DNA from: Okapia johnstoni
Lineage: Eukaryota > Chordata > Mammalia > Artiodactyla > Giraffidae
DNA: 64,000 bases
Assembly (NCBI GenBank): GCA_024291935.2
Contig: CM044312.1
Span: 1,904,501-1,968,500, forward strand
Reading direction: 5' to 3'
Shown here: positions 43,475-54,682 of the stretch, in pieces
How the letters are laid out: every line of letters begins with the position of its first letter
Position numbering within the stretch: position 1 is the stretch's first letter
Notes under the pieces: generated by a model
The model's database searches: none
What the model was told of the DNA's origin: nothing
What the model saw: only the letters and a program-made list of their open reading frames with translations
Position numbers and translations under genes: made by a program

Positions 43475-44175
43475 ACCATTCAAACCTTTATCTAAATACC
43501 ATGACACTGACAGTTAGAATTTCAGCATATGAATTTTGTGGCATTCAGTTCACTGTGAGCTCCAATTAAAAGGCAAAAATATCTGAGTGGATTGAAAAAT
43601 AAAATAGCATCCAGCAGTGTGCTGCTCACAAGTGACATGTGCACGTGAGACGGCAGAAAGGTCAAAGGTAAAATGATGGGGGAAGACGTAGCGTGTGTCG
43701 CAGGGCGAGCTCCAAGAGACGACCCGGGATGTGTTACACTTTGGAGAGGACACAGCACACTCTGTCGGGCTCTGCACAGATAATAGCTCAGAGTCATTCC
43801 CGGTTCCGACATCAGATGTCTACATTATTTATGACGATGTCATATCTTTGTGAAGCTGACCTTTCCGCAGTTGCTGAGGTAAAAAGCAAGTACTGTGCAG
43901 AGATCCTGTGGTCCTGGCCATGTGGGGTGATAGCCTTCTGATTCCAGGCGCCGAGGGGCTGCACCATGACCGGCAGGTGCCAAGTTCCTAGGACAGAGAT
44001 GTTTATCAGTTCATTTGGTCCTATTTAATAAATGAAACAACTGGGTTTTATTTTTGTCTTTGGACCATCTTGACACAATTACTGATATCCTGAGGGTGCC
44101 TTAAGCCCAGAAAGTTTGGGAACTTACAAAGTAAAAAAAAAAAAAATTAACAAACAAAAGTGGTGTTCTTGTGTT
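43475..44175. other. Unassigned interval
   Basis: No gene or repeat recognised. An A13 tract lies at 44134-44146. Confidence 0.4.
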
Positions 44176-44179
44176 AATG

Positions 44180-45425
44180 TCAAAGCAGAAATCAAATTTA
44201 AATGTTTTACTAGAGACACACAGGTTAGTTCATGATAATAAAGAGTTCAAGTCACCTGGAAGACATACAAAGTCTAAGATGATCTCTGTTGTAGGAAGCA
44301 TAAACTGACAAAGTGATGTGGAGAATATAAAAATCACAGCCGTGTGGGGAATTTGAAAACATCTCTCCTTGTTATTCGATAAAACAGCTTATTAAATTAT
44401 TAAAAATGTTTATGTAGGTAGTGAGATCAATATGGTTAAAACATCTCAACAATTAGCAAATTGGACTCAGGGATATATTTTAAAACCTACACCCAGGAGA
44501 ATCCCTGACAGACCAGTGGTTAGGGCTCCGTGCTTCCACTGCAGAGGGCGTGGGTTTGATCCCTGGTCAAGGAGCTGAGATTTTGCATGCTGCGTGGCAC
44601 TGCCAAAAAAATAAAATAAAAGCTACATCCAGTGACTGCAGAGTACACATTATTTTCAAACATATGAAAAGCATTTATAAAAGTCAACTATATTCTGGCC
44701 ATAAAACAAGGATGTCTCAACATCTTTCAATGAATTGAAATCATACAGAGTATATATTTTGACTATAATTTACTTAAACCCAAAACCCAAGAAAAAACCC
44801 TACACAATCATTTGAAAATTAAGGAATAAACTTTCAAATAATCATGGGTCAAAGGAAAAGTCTTGATGAAAATTAGAAAATATTTTAAATTGGATGATAA
44901 AAACGCAATATATCAATATTAACACCTGTAGGACTCAGTGAAAGCTTCGCTTAGAGGAAATAAACAGGTTTCTAAGCATTTTTAAGAGACAAAAAGTCTT
45001 AAAATCTCTAAGTACCTCTCTTAAGTAGTTGGAAGATGAAAAAAGTCAAAAAAGTTGGATCTTTGCAAAGAAATGAATGTCAGTAAATCCCTGGCAAATT
45101 TAATCAGAGAAAATGAGAGAAAGAAAAATTAGTGGTGGCGAAAATGAAGAATTTATTTCTCCATATATTTTAGACTGTAACCAAACAATAAATATATTTT
45201 AAAGAAAATAGTTTATTAATAAATTTCTAAAGGTGGGTGAAATGGACAAATTATTAGAAAAGTAAAACATCAAAAGTTGGTGCCCGAAGAACTACAAAAA
45301 TATGAATAGTTCTATAAGTATTAAATTAAAGAAGCTTAAAAATCTTCCTCTGAAAACTTTGGGATGATTAGTTATGCAGACAAGTCAAATCGTGCCAGAT
45401 CCTTTAGGAGGAAGTAGTGTCGATA
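44180..45425 (+). mobile_element. Old L1 ORF2 5' half, split by a CHR SINE
   Basis: The order TTTACTAGAGACACACAGGT (endonuclease region), GTACACATTATTTTCAAACA, TGGCCATAAAACAAGGATGT, AATGGGTCAAA-like CATGGGTCAAAGGAAAAGTC and CTTTGCAAAGAAATGAATGT follows L1 ORF2 from the endonuclease to the linker before the RT. It is strongly AT-biased and full of indels. A CHR-type SINE interrupts it. Confidence 0.75.
44497..44619 (+). mobile_element. CHR-type tRNA-derived SINE
   Basis: AGACCAGTGGTTAGGGCTCC, GTGGGTTTGATCCCTGGTCA and GCTGCGTGGCACTGCCAAAA, then an A-rich end. Imperfect duplications CCTACACCCAG (44486-44496) and GCTACATCCAG (44622-44632) flank it. CHR SINEs predate the ruminant Bov-tA family. 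Confidence 0.9.
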
Positions 45426-45483
45426 CCATACACACTCTTCTAGGGAATAGAGGCTCTGGGGGCTTCTCACTTTCCCGCAGTGT

Positions 45484-45618
45484 GGCCTTATTTATTGATT
45501 TCTTTTTTGGTCCCACCACAAGGCATATGGGAGCTTCGTTCCCCGACCAGGCATTGAACCTGCACCCCCTGTATTGGAAGCGCAGAGTCTTAATCACTGG
45601 ACCACCAGGGAAGTCCCC
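45484..45618 (-). mobile_element. CHR-type SINE, antisense
   Basis: TTTTTTGGTCCCACCACAAG, GTTCCCCGACCAGGCATTGA and CACTGGACCACCAGGGAAGT are the reverse complement of the CHR SINE. Confidence 0.92.
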
Positions 45619-45621
45619 CAG

Positions 45622-46658
45622 CAGCATCTCCACGATGATGATGACCTGATCAGATCCTTACGAGCAGTGAAGGACTTGAGTTTCTGAAGTGTCTGAGACA
45701 GTTCATGGCACCGAGTAAGCAGGTGTTAATGTCTTTAAGTAGACTAGCCTGTCGGGATGACAAGAAGATCAGGTCACTGTATGTGTTAACTTGTCTAGTG
45801 ATGGAGCCAAGCCCTCTGGGCTCAGTCTCGAGCTGACTTCTCTCTGTAGCCGCGGATGCTGAGAACCACGTGGACGAGGAGCTGCAAGGCAAACCTACCA
45901 GGACCTTAGTCATCTTCATCTGGGGTTCCCTGAACCCCTTCCACTTAAAGCGTAAACTTGAACTCCCCTGAAACACAAGCAGACAGTCTCTGATGAAGCC
46001 TCCTTGGCGGAGGGAGAATGGTCCTCCCAAAGCCAGGTTCCTCCAGCCTCACTAGGTGTGCCCCGCGAGGCTCGGCTCCCACACCAGCTCTCCTCTTCCC
46101 TGGAGGGGAAACCGAGGGGGTGGCAGGGCCCCTCCCCCGGGCGGGTGTAGCCACCAAGAGCCTGGCGGGAGACCAGAGGGCAAGAGGAGAAGGGTCTCTG
46201 GGCATCCTTCTGGCTCTTCCAGGCCAGGGGCACTGTTGCAGGGCTGGCCCTCCTGCACCCACACTTTCTGCTCGGGGTGGGGCCCTCCTGCAGCCCCCTC
46301 CACCCCAGGGCTCCCCCTGTGCTGACCCTTGGCCTCCTGGTCTCAGGCTGCCCCCCCCTCCAGCTCCCCCCACACCTCTGTGCCTAATTTCCTCCTCACA
46401 TTTATTACAAGATCCCTGCCCGGGTCGGGGGGAATCCTGACGGATGCATTCAGCCCCGTGTGGGGCTCTCCTTCTTCTTGGGGTGAAGGGCTTCTTCCAG
46501 CTTCGCTCTCTGCCTTCAGCACTCGCTTTGCCTGGACTCTGAGGATTTCTCTACCTTCTTGTTCCTTCAGCTCTGCATAGAAAAAGATTGTTGCTCTATT
46601 TTATCTAGAATGTTTAAATGTCTTTTCCCCCAAAGTTTCATCAGAATGTCTAGCCTGC
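45622..46658. other. GC-rich, unassigned
   Basis: 46.03-46.45 kb is very GC-rich with ORFs open on both strands (up to 142 residues). No domain or exon structure recognised. Confidence 0.4.
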
Positions 46659-46660
46659 CA

Positions 46661-46730
46661 TGGGCTGCTTTGGTGGCTCAGTGGTAAAGAATCTGCCTGC
46701 GGTGCAGGAGAGGCAGGTTCAATCCCTGGG
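46661..46730 (+). mobile_element. Bov-tA SINE head, cut by the L1
   Basis: GGGCTGCTTTGGTGGCTCAG through GGTTCAATCCCTGGG. The SINE stops exactly where the inverted L1 begins and the rest is not found on the far side of the L1. Confidence 0.92.
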
Positions 46731-48034
46731 TTTGTGGTGAATTACATTGATTGATTTGCGGATGTTAAAGAAACCTTGCATTCCTGGGATAAAGCCCACT
46801 TGGTCATGATGTATGATCTTTTTAATATGATGTTGGATTCTGTTTGCTAGAATTTTATTAAGGATTTTTGCATCTATGTTCATCAGTGATATTGGCCTGT
46901 ACTTTCCTTTTTTTGTGACATCTTTGTCTGGTTTTGGAATTAGGGTGATGGTGGCCTCATAGAATGAGTTTGGAAGTTTACCATCTTCTGCAATTTTCTG
47001 GAAGAGTTTGAGTAGGATAGGTGTTAGCTCTTCTCTAAATTTTTGGTAGAATTCCGCTGTGAAGCCGTCTGGTCCTGGGCTTTTGTTTGCTGGAAGATTT
47101 CTGGTTACAGTTTTGATTTCCATGCTTGTGATGGGTCTGTTAAGATCTTCTATTTCTTCCTGGTTCAGTTTTGGAAAGTTATACTTTTCTAAGAATTTGT
47201 CCATTTCTTCCAAGTTGTCCATTTTATTGGCATATAGCTGTTGGTAGTAGTCTCTTATGATCCTTTGTATTTCTGTGTAGTCTGTTGTGATCTCTCCATT
47301 TTCATTTCTAATTTTGTTGATCTGATTCTTCTCCCTTTGTTTCTTGATGAGTCTGGCTAATGGCTTGTCAATTTTGTTTATCTTCTCGAAAAACCAGCTT
47401 TTAGTTTTGTTGATTTTTGCTATGGTCTCTTTTGTTTCTTTTGCATTTATTTCTGCCCTAATTTTTAAGATTTCTTTCCTTCTACTAACCCTGGGGTTCT
47501 TCGTTTCTTCCTTCTCTAGTTGCTTTAGGTGTAGAGTTAGTTTATTTATTTGAGTTTTTTCTTGTTTCTTGAGGTACGCCTGTATTGCTATGAACCTTCC
47601 CCTTAGCATTGCTCTTACCGTGTCCCATAGGTTTTGGGTTGTTGTGTTTTCATTTTCATTCATTTCTCTGCATATTTTGATTTCTTTTTTGATTTCTTCT
47701 GTGATTTGTTGGTTATTCAGAAGCATGTTGTTTAGCCTCCATATGTTGGAATTTTTAATAGTTTTTTTCCTGTAATTGAGGTCTAATCTTACTGCATTGT
47801 GGTCAGAGAAGATGGCTGGGATGATTTCAATTTTTTGGAATTTACCAAGGCTAGATTTATGGCCCAGGATGTGATCTATCCTGGAGAAAGTTCCGTGTGC
47901 ACTTGAGAAAAAGGTGAAATTGCTTGTTTTGGGGTGGAAAGTCCTGTAAATATCAATTAAATCTAATTTGTCTATTGTATCATTTAAAGTTTGTGTTTCC
48001 TTGTTAATTTTCTGTTTAGTTCATCTATCCATAT
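46731..48034 (-). mobile_element. Bovid L1, inverted 5' segment
   Basis: This is L1 in reverse orientation to the 3' segment that follows. It runs, on the minus strand, from the endonuclease C-terminal region ([20 protein letters not shown] near 47860) to the start of the RT (INVIHH at about 46740). The left edge is the internal end and the right edge the 5' end of the copied RNA, the geometry expected from twin priming. Confidence 0.93.
46732..47990 (-). pseudogene. L1 ORF2p fragment: endonuclease end to RT start
   Basis: The fragment encodes part of the L1 ORF2 protein, the endonuclease/reverse transcriptase that mobilises L1 and SINE RNAs. The frame appears open through most of the segment; the Met-initiated part covers about 330 residues from 47726. 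Visible blocks are [13 protein letters not shown] (endonuclease C-terminus), the linker with [20 protein letters not shown], then the RT N-terminus with [15 protein letters not shown] and the [20 protein letters not shown] region. It ends before RT motif A, so the catalytic residues are not included. Four residues at the C-terminus come from flanking SINE DNA. Good preservation indicates a relatively recent L1. Confidence 0.9.
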
Positions 48035-50219
48035 GTTTGGAAGTTTTGGCCAAAGCAATCAGAGCAGAAAAAGAAATAAAAGGAATACAGATAGGAAAAG
48101 AAGAAGTAAAACTCTCACTGTTTGCAGATGACATGATCATCTACATAGAAAACCCTAAAGATTCTACCAGAAAACTACTAGAGCTAATCAATGAATATAG
48201 TAAAGTTGCAGAATACAAAATTAACACACAGAAATCCCTTGCATTCCTATACACCAATAATGAGAAAACAGAAAGAGAAATTAAGGAAACAATACCATTC
48301 ACCATTGCAACGAAAAGAATAAAATACTTAGGAATATATCTACCTAAAGAAACAAAAGACTTATATATAGAAAACTATAAAACACTGATGAAAGAAATCA
48401 AAGAGGACACAAACAGATGGAGAAATATACCGTGTTCATGGATTGGAAGAATTAATATAGTGAAAATGAGTATACTACCCAAAGCAATCTATAGATTCAA
48501 TGCAATCCCTATCAAGCTACCAATGATATTTTTCACAGAACTAGAACAAATCATTTCACAATTCGTATGGAAATATAAGAAACCTCGAATAGCCAAAGCA
48601 ATCTTGAGAAAGAAGAATGGAACTGGAGGAATCAACCTGCCTGACTTCAAGCTCTACTACAAAGCCACAGTCATCAAGACAGCATGGTACTGGCACAAAG
48701 ATAGAAATATAGATCAATGGAACAAAATAGAAAGCCCAGAGATAAACCCACGCACCTATGGACACCTTATCTTCGACAAAGGAGGCAAGAGTATACAATG
48801 GAGAAAAGACAATCTCTTTAACAAGTGGTGCTGGGAAAACTGGTCAGCCACTTGTAAAAGAATGAAACTAGAACACTTTCTAACACCATACACAAAAGTA
48901 AACTCAAAATGGATTAAAGATCTAAATGTAAGACCAGAAACTATAAAACTCCTAGAGGAAAACATAGGCAAAACACTCTCTGACATAAATCACAGCAGCA
49001 TCCTCCATGACCCAGCCCCCAGAATATTGGAAATAAAGGCAAAAATAAACAAATGGGACCTAATTAAAATTAAAAGCTTTTGCACAACAAAGGAAACTAG
49101 GAGCAAGGTGAAAAGACAGCCTTCAGAATGGGAGAAAATAATAGCAAACGAAGCAACAGACAAACAATTAATCTCAAAAATATACAAGCAACTCCTGCTG
49201 CTGAATTCCAGAAAAATAAACGACCCAATCAAAAAATGGGCCAAAGAACTAAACAGACATTTCTCCAAAGAAGACATACAGATGGCTAACAAACACATGA
49301 AAAGATGCTCAACATCACTCATTATCAGAGAAATGCAAATCAAAACCACAATGAGGTACCATTTCACACCAGTCAGAATGGCTGCTATCCAAAAGTCTAC
49401 AAGCAATAAATGCTGGAGAGGGTGTGGAGAAAAGGGAACCCTCTTACACTGTTGGTGGGAATGCAAACTAGTACAGCCACTATGGAGAACAGTGTGGAGA
49501 TTCCTTAAAAAACTGGGAATAGAACTGCCATATGACCCAGCAATCCCACTGCTGGGCATACACACCGAGGAAACCAGAATTGAAAGAGACGCGTGTACCC
49601 CAGTGTTCATCGCAGCACTGTTTACAATAGCCAGGACACGGAAGCAACCTAGATGTCCATCAGCAGACGAATGGATAAGGAAGCTGTGGTACATATACAC
49701 AATGGAATATTACTCAGCCATTAAAAAGAATACATTTGAATCCGTGCTATTGAGATGGATGAAACTGGAGCCCATTATACAGAGTGAAGTGAGCCAGAAA
49801 GAAAAGCACCAATACAGTATACTAATGCATATATATGAAATTTGAAAGATGGTAACGGTAACCCTATATGTGAGGCAGAATAAAAGACACAGATGCATAG
49901 AACAGTCCTGTGGACTCTGAGGAAGAAGGTGAGGGTGGGACGTTCTGGGACGATAACATTGAAACATGTATATTGTCATATGTGAAGCAGAGCACCATTC
50001 CATGTTCTATGCATGGGACGGATGCTCAGGGATGGAGCGTTGGGATGACCCAGAGGGATGGGAAGGGGAGGGAGGTGGGAGGAGGGTTCGGGAAGGGGAG
50101 CACATGTGAACCCATGGCTGATTCATGTCAATGTGTGGCAAAAACTACTACACTATTGTAAAGTAATTAGCCCCCAACTAAAATAAATAAATTTATTAAA
50201 ATAAAATAAAATAAAATAA
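48035..50219 (+). mobile_element. Bovid L1, 3' segment with 3' UTR and tail
   Basis: It begins at about TTTGGAAGTTTTGGCC, in late RT domain, and runs through the ORF2 stop at 49845, a 3' UTR with CCCAGAGGGATGGGAAGGGG and AACTACTACACTATTGTAAA, and a tail of (AATAAA/TAAAA)n at 50182-50219. About 85 codons are missing between the inverted and direct segments by comparison with a full L1. No target-site duplication was found. Confidence 0.95.
48040..49845 (+). pseudogene. L1 ORF2p C-terminal part, about 600 residues
   Basis: An unbroken frame encodes the end of the RT with the catalytic FADD box (48121-48132), the thumb region ([20 protein letters not shown]), and the Cys-rich C-terminus ([20 protein letters not shown] near 49412-49470). 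It ends normally at MHIYEI-stop. Upstream, the same frame stays open into the inverted segment, adding about 23 unrelated residues from 47968, where the first codon is TTG rather than ATG; the first in-frame ATG is 48133, just after FADD. RT motifs A and B are absent, so it cannot be an active transcriptase. Confidence 0.93.
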
Positions 50220-50636
50220 ATTGAAGTATAAAAAAAAGGCTGAGCGCCAAAGAATCAATGCTTTTGAATTGTTTTGGAGAAGACTCTTGAGAGTCTGTTG
50301 GACTGCAAGGAGATCAAACCAGTTAACCCTAAAGGAAATCAGCTCTGAATATCCATCGGAAGAACTGATGTTGAAGCTGAAGCTTCAATACTTTGGCCAC
50401 GTGATGTGAAGATCTGACTTGTTGGAAAAGACCCTGGTGCTGGGAAAGATTGAAGGCAAAGAAGAGGATAAGACAGGAGGAGATGGGTAGCTAGCATTAC
50501 CGACCGACTTTAACATTACCACGAACTTGGGCAAACTCTGGGAGGTAGTGAGGGACAGGGAGGCCTGGACACGGACTGCAGTCCATGAGGTCACAAATAG
50601 TCAGAGACAGCTTAGCGACTGGACTACAACAACACA
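50220..50636 (+). mobile_element. BovB 3' fragment abutting the L1 tail
   Basis: It starts at TTGAAGTATAAAAAAAGGCT, matching the BovB region GTTGGACTATAAAGAAAGCT, and ends with GACTGGACTACAACAACAC. The 5' end coincides with the L1 tail. The frame is broken several times. Confidence 0.92.
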
Positions 50637-50705
50637 AAGTCTCCGTGTGACCAAAAGCAAGCATTTCACATCACAGTTAGTCCTGCTATAAAACGTGTGA
50701 CACAG

Positions 50706-50922
50706 AACGCCAGTCCAGGCTCGATGCATGAGACAAACGCTCAGGGCTGGGGCACTGGGATGACCCAGAGGGATGGGAGGGGGAGGGAGGTGGGAGGGGG
50801 GTTCAGGATGGGGAGCACATGTGAACCCAGGGCTGATTCATGTCAATGTATGGCAAAAACCACTACAATATTGTAAAGCAATTAGCCCCCAACTGAAATA
50901 AATAAATTTATTAAAAAAAAAA
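50706..50922 (+). mobile_element. Bovid L1 3' UTR insertion with target duplication
   Basis: A 217-base severely 5'-truncated L1 starts in the 3' UTR (ACAAACGCTCAGGGCTGGGG) and ends TTTATTAAAAAAAAAA. GTGACACAG flanks it at 50697-50705 and 50923-50931. It closely resembles the 3' UTR at about 50020-50205, 0.7 kb upstream, in the same orientation. Confidence 0.96.
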
Positions 50923-50934
50923 GTGACACAGTAA

Positions 50935-52178
50935 AGATAGCAAATAAGAAACATTTACAGGTAAGCATTGAATTGCATTTGTTGGCCTAGATGTTAGAAC
51001 CTGTGGATCACAAAGACTTTGCTTTCAAACATACGCCTGGGACCTGAAATTAATTCAAGGGTTGGGCTTCCAGCTGGCTTGAAGATGCGCAGGTTTTCCT
51101 ACATCGAGTGGAAAACTCTCCCCCTGTTACACATGCTCGGCTTTCTGCAGCGGCTTATGACCCAGTGGTGCGGTAAGTCACGGCGCGTGGTTGTTATTCT
51201 TCATGAAGAAGCTTCCAGGGCCCAGATTGATCTTCTGTGTCTCTACAAACTGTACATCCTAGAGGCGCAGATGACAGGCTTGAATGAACATAGGTCAACA
51301 GTACTTAAGATAAGTAATACTTTAATCAATTTTAAGATAATTTCTGATGGCTAGTGCATAATGGTAATATACTACTTTTTAAATTTCCTTTTAAAGTGGT
51401 GTAGACTTTTAAAAACCCTATTGTATAAATTGCTTTGGAAAGACACAGCTACCCATTTGATCTTCCCTCAATGGATATGTCTATTGAAATAGGACATATG
51501 GAGTTTTTATATTTATTGCAATTATCGTCACTCTGTAGGTACCTCGTGAATTCATATATCCTGGGGATGTAAGGGTGACCTACAGTGTTTTCACGGCTCT
51601 AGCGCTACAGAAATTGGCTGATTTTGTGACTGATGGCTTTGGAATCAGCAATACATTCTTAATGCCCAGTGAAGCCTTGTTTAAATTCACACTAATTTAC
51701 ATTACGTCCATATTGTTATATCCCAAGGGCAGGAAAAGAAACAAAGGTAGGAAAAAAAACACACACACAGTGAGTGAAAGGAGACACAATTATGTATCAT
51801 GTGACTCCTGACCTGCTCTGTTTAATTAACTGTGGATTGGGTAGCATGTCGGTGCAGAGGTGGCGGGGTGGTGTCCGTTTCATGGGATGATGGAGCGGGA
51901 GGCTGTCCTAACAACTGTGTTTTCTAACCCCGAGTCCCATGTAGTGAGCACATGCCCCTGATATACCCGTTTCCACCAGTCACCGGGTGATGGAGCCAGG
52001 ACAGGCCTGGAGGACACATGGTCCAGGCATGGCACACGGATTTCATCTGATCGGACAGTTGAGATAAACCAGAGCAATGGCTCAGTTGCAGCATCTGCTG
52101 TGCTCTGGGGCCAGGGGTGGGGCCTGAGAAGGATGTCGCTTAGTCCCACCCCTCGTTCCCCGGAGCGGGCTGCGGACA
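50935..52178. other. No supported gene
   Basis: A 111-residue ORF (51019-51354) contains a possible donor-like GCGGTAAGTCACG at 51169 but no recognised domain. A short (AC)n is at 51759-51770. The 51.3-51.8 kb part is AT-rich. Confidence 0.4.
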
Positions 52179-52180
52179 CC

Positions 52181-52208
52181 GGGGCGGCGGCGGGGGCGGG
52201 GGGGGGGG
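52181..52208 (+). repeat. G-run cluster, G-quadruplex candidate
   Basis: Runs of G4, G2, G2, G5 and G11 are separated by single C bases. The G11 run alone can supply several G-tracts. Confidence 0.9.
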
Positions 52209-52347
52209 TGTTTACTGGCTCAAGGTCAGCCCCGCATTGTTAAGACAGTTCCAAAGCTCAGTCCCCTGGTTCTTAATTCAGTCTCACTCTGACACCTTGA
52301 TCTGGAGGGTCAGATGTCTTAGAGTAAACGTGATTTTTAAGTTGTAC

Positions 52348-52555
52348 ATATCCCTGGTGGCTCGGTGGTAAAGAATCCTCTTGCAATGCAGGAGACTTGG
52401 GTCCAATTCCTAAATCGGGAAGATCCCCTGAAGAAAGAAACAGCAACCCACTCCAGTATTCTTGCCTGGAGAATCCCATGGACAGGGGAGCCTGGTGGGC
52501 TGCAGTCCATGGGATCGCAAAGAGTCTGACATGACTTAGTGACTAAGCAAAACAA
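52348..52555 (+). mobile_element. Bov-tA SINE
   Basis: TATCCCTGGTGGCTCGGTGG to TGACATGACTTAGTGACTAA. The B-box is mutated (GGTCCAATTCC). Confidence 0.92.
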
Positions 52556-52559
52556 CATT

Positions 52560-52945
52560 GACATTAGGCAAATCCATGTGTTATTTTCAATCCTTCTACC
52601 GTTTCAGTTGGTGGAAGCAGGGTGTTCTGTCTGTATCCAGTGTCATCTCAGTGCAGATCTTCTGTATATTAAAAAAAGTAACGATTTTTGTGAATTTAGT
52701 ATTTAATCTGTTGAGGGCGTTAATCACCCTCAATCAAGTTGAACATCTTATCTTTGGAAAAAATTAATTTCCTGATCCTTCTTCAAGTAAATGAAGCATC
52801 AACTAAAGGATAAATGTTGATAACTGTTCTTTTTCTAGATATTAAAACAGAACTGTCTTCTGCCTACAACTCACACAGCCTTTACCTTTCTGAAAAATCA
52901 TCTGTGAAGAATCGTAAGTGTGCATCCCACCCAGAGAAACTCAAG
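52560..52945. other. Unassigned, AT-rich
   Basis: No recognised repeat or gene. Confidence 0.4.
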
Positions 52946-52949
52946 TGTC

Positions 52950-53232
52950 CTTGTTAACAGGGAGACAGGCCTTGGAGGGGTCACTGCAACCTGCTTCATT
53001 GTGGCAAAACTTGGAAACCTAACAAGAGTGCAGACAAAAAAATCATGATTTATTCATATAATTGAATACGACATGACAGTAAAAATGGGTGAACTGGAAT
53101 TTCATCTATGAGTATAAATAGATGTAAGTAAAAATACTATTTTACTGAGTTGAAAAACTTTTACCTCTAGTATGATGACATGTATATGGAGTTAAAAACC
53201 TGTACGACCGACTTCTATAACATTTATAGGTG
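52950..53232 (+). mobile_element. Old L1 ORF2 end and 3' region
   Basis: GTCACTGCAACCTGCTTCAT, TGGCAAAACTTGGAAACCTA, TTTATTCATATAATTGAATA and GTATGATGACATGTATATGG follow the order of an old L1 ORF2 C-terminus and 3' UTR. Confidence 0.7.
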
Positions 53233-53236
53233 TTCA

Positions 53237-53403
53237 TGGGCTTCCCTTTTGACTCAGCTAGTCAAGAATCTGCCTGCAACGCATGAGGCCTGGGTTTGAT
53301 CCCTAGGTTGGGAAGATCCCCTGGAGAAGGGAAAAGCTACCCACTCCAGTATTCTGGCCTGGAGAATTCCATGGGGTCACAGAGTCAGACACGACTCACT
53401 CAT
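53237..53403 (+). mobile_element. Bov-tA SINE, internally deleted
   Basis: GGGCTTCCCTTTTGACTCAG to CAGACACGACTCACTCATTC. The body lacks the GACTGTATAGTCC segment between GAATTCCATGG and GGTCACAGAG. Confidence 0.9.
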
Positions 53404-53404
53404 T

Positions 53405-53618
53405 CACTCACTCAGGGTTGTTCACCATGTGTTTCTTTGTCTATTTGAGATGCAAATCTAAAAATGATACTACAATGAAAACTAAATCCTTAGTTCAACC
53501 AAACAACAGAAAAGATTTCACTGGTGATGGCAAAAAACATATTTTCAAGTAAAAGATTAGAATTTTACTGGATTTTGACCTCCCTGACTTGCCCTTTCTC
53601 ATCAGATTTCAAGTATAT
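53405..53618. other. Unassigned, AT-rich
   Basis: Short interval between SINEs with a CACTCATTCACTCACTCAG motif at its left edge. Nothing else recognised. Confidence 0.4.
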
Positions 53619-53620
53619 GG

Positions 53621-53812
53621 TATGAAAGTGAAAGTGTTGGTCCCTCAGATGCATCCGACTCTTTGTGACCCAATGGACTGTAGCCCACCAGGCTCCTCTG
53701 TCCATGGGATTCTCCAGGCAAGAATACTGGAGTGAGTAGCCATTCCCTCCTGCAAGGGATTTTCCCGATCCAAGGACCCTTCTTCACCATCTGAGCCACC
53801 AAGGAAGCCCAG
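53621..53812 (-). mobile_element. Bov-tA SINE, antisense
   Basis: GTGAAAGTGTTGGTCCCTCA to CTGAGCCACCAAGGAAGCCC. The head has lost about 25 bases around the B-box (GATCCAAGGACCCTTCTTCA). Confidence 0.92.
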
Positions 53813-53814
53813 GG

Positions 53815-54672
53815 TACAGCCTAAGATGGCTTTTGTACGAAAGATAATTGACTTTGCTCATTTTAAAGCAAAGGTAGCTCTTCTTCTATTAGCCTTGCAT
53901 CCTGTAGAATTTGTGGAGGTACCTGTGTTGGTGAGGAAACTGGGTTCGTGGGGCCAGCTAGACCAGTGCAGAGGTTGGTACGGTTGTCCTGGGTACTGTT
54001 CGCCCTGGATGGCCAGTGAAAACCCAGAACTAACCCCCAGAGCCGCAGCCCTCAAAACCGGAGTGTGTGCATCCCCAAATCACCGTGGACACCTGGCTCC
54101 TTCCACCTCCTGTCCGTGGGTCTAGTGACATCACAGCACCCTCCTGTCTGGTCTTTTTCACTGTCAGGGAACCTTCTTCCAGGCTGATGGCCTGGTCTCC
54201 ATCTTCATCCTCAGCTGCTCCCACTGACCCCCACCTGACACTGCAAGTTCGGGTCCACCGACCACACAGACTCGGCGTTTCCAAAGCAACCAGTTCCCCT
54301 TTCACCCAGGCCTACCTGCCATCAGGATCTCGCTCTTCATGTTCCTCTGAGACAGGCGGGGACCTGGGACCCTTTGCTGCAGTGCTTGCATCTGGACACA
54401 CCTCTCCTTGAGCTACAAAACACAAAGAAGCTGTGGGGAAGGCCAAGGCCCCTGCTGGGTGTTATCTCCAGTTCACAGAGACGCAAGAGCTTGGGCTGCC
54501 TGGTTTTCACGCTTCTGCTCCATCCTCCAGGATCGAGACAGTCGGAGCCTTGGTGAGTCTGAGCCCTTCGTCCCGTGCTGTGACCGTGACCCCACTCTGA
54601 CTACCCCAGGTCCACGAGCAGCTTCTTGGTCCCTGTGCTGCTGTGTCCCCCCTCGTGTCCTTCACCTTGCAC
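53815..54672. other. No supported gene
   Basis: GC-moderate DNA with competing ORFs on both strands (up to 114 residues). No domain recognised. Confidence 0.4.
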
Positions 54673-54682
54673 CCCAGTGATG

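Noticed and set aside
48990..49700. 236-residue minus-strand ORF within the L1
   Set aside because: It is the antisense shadow of well-preserved L1 ORF2.
51019..51354. 111-residue ORF with a GTAAGT-like donor site
   Set aside because: One splice-like motif is expected by chance; no acceptor, partner exon or recognisable protein.
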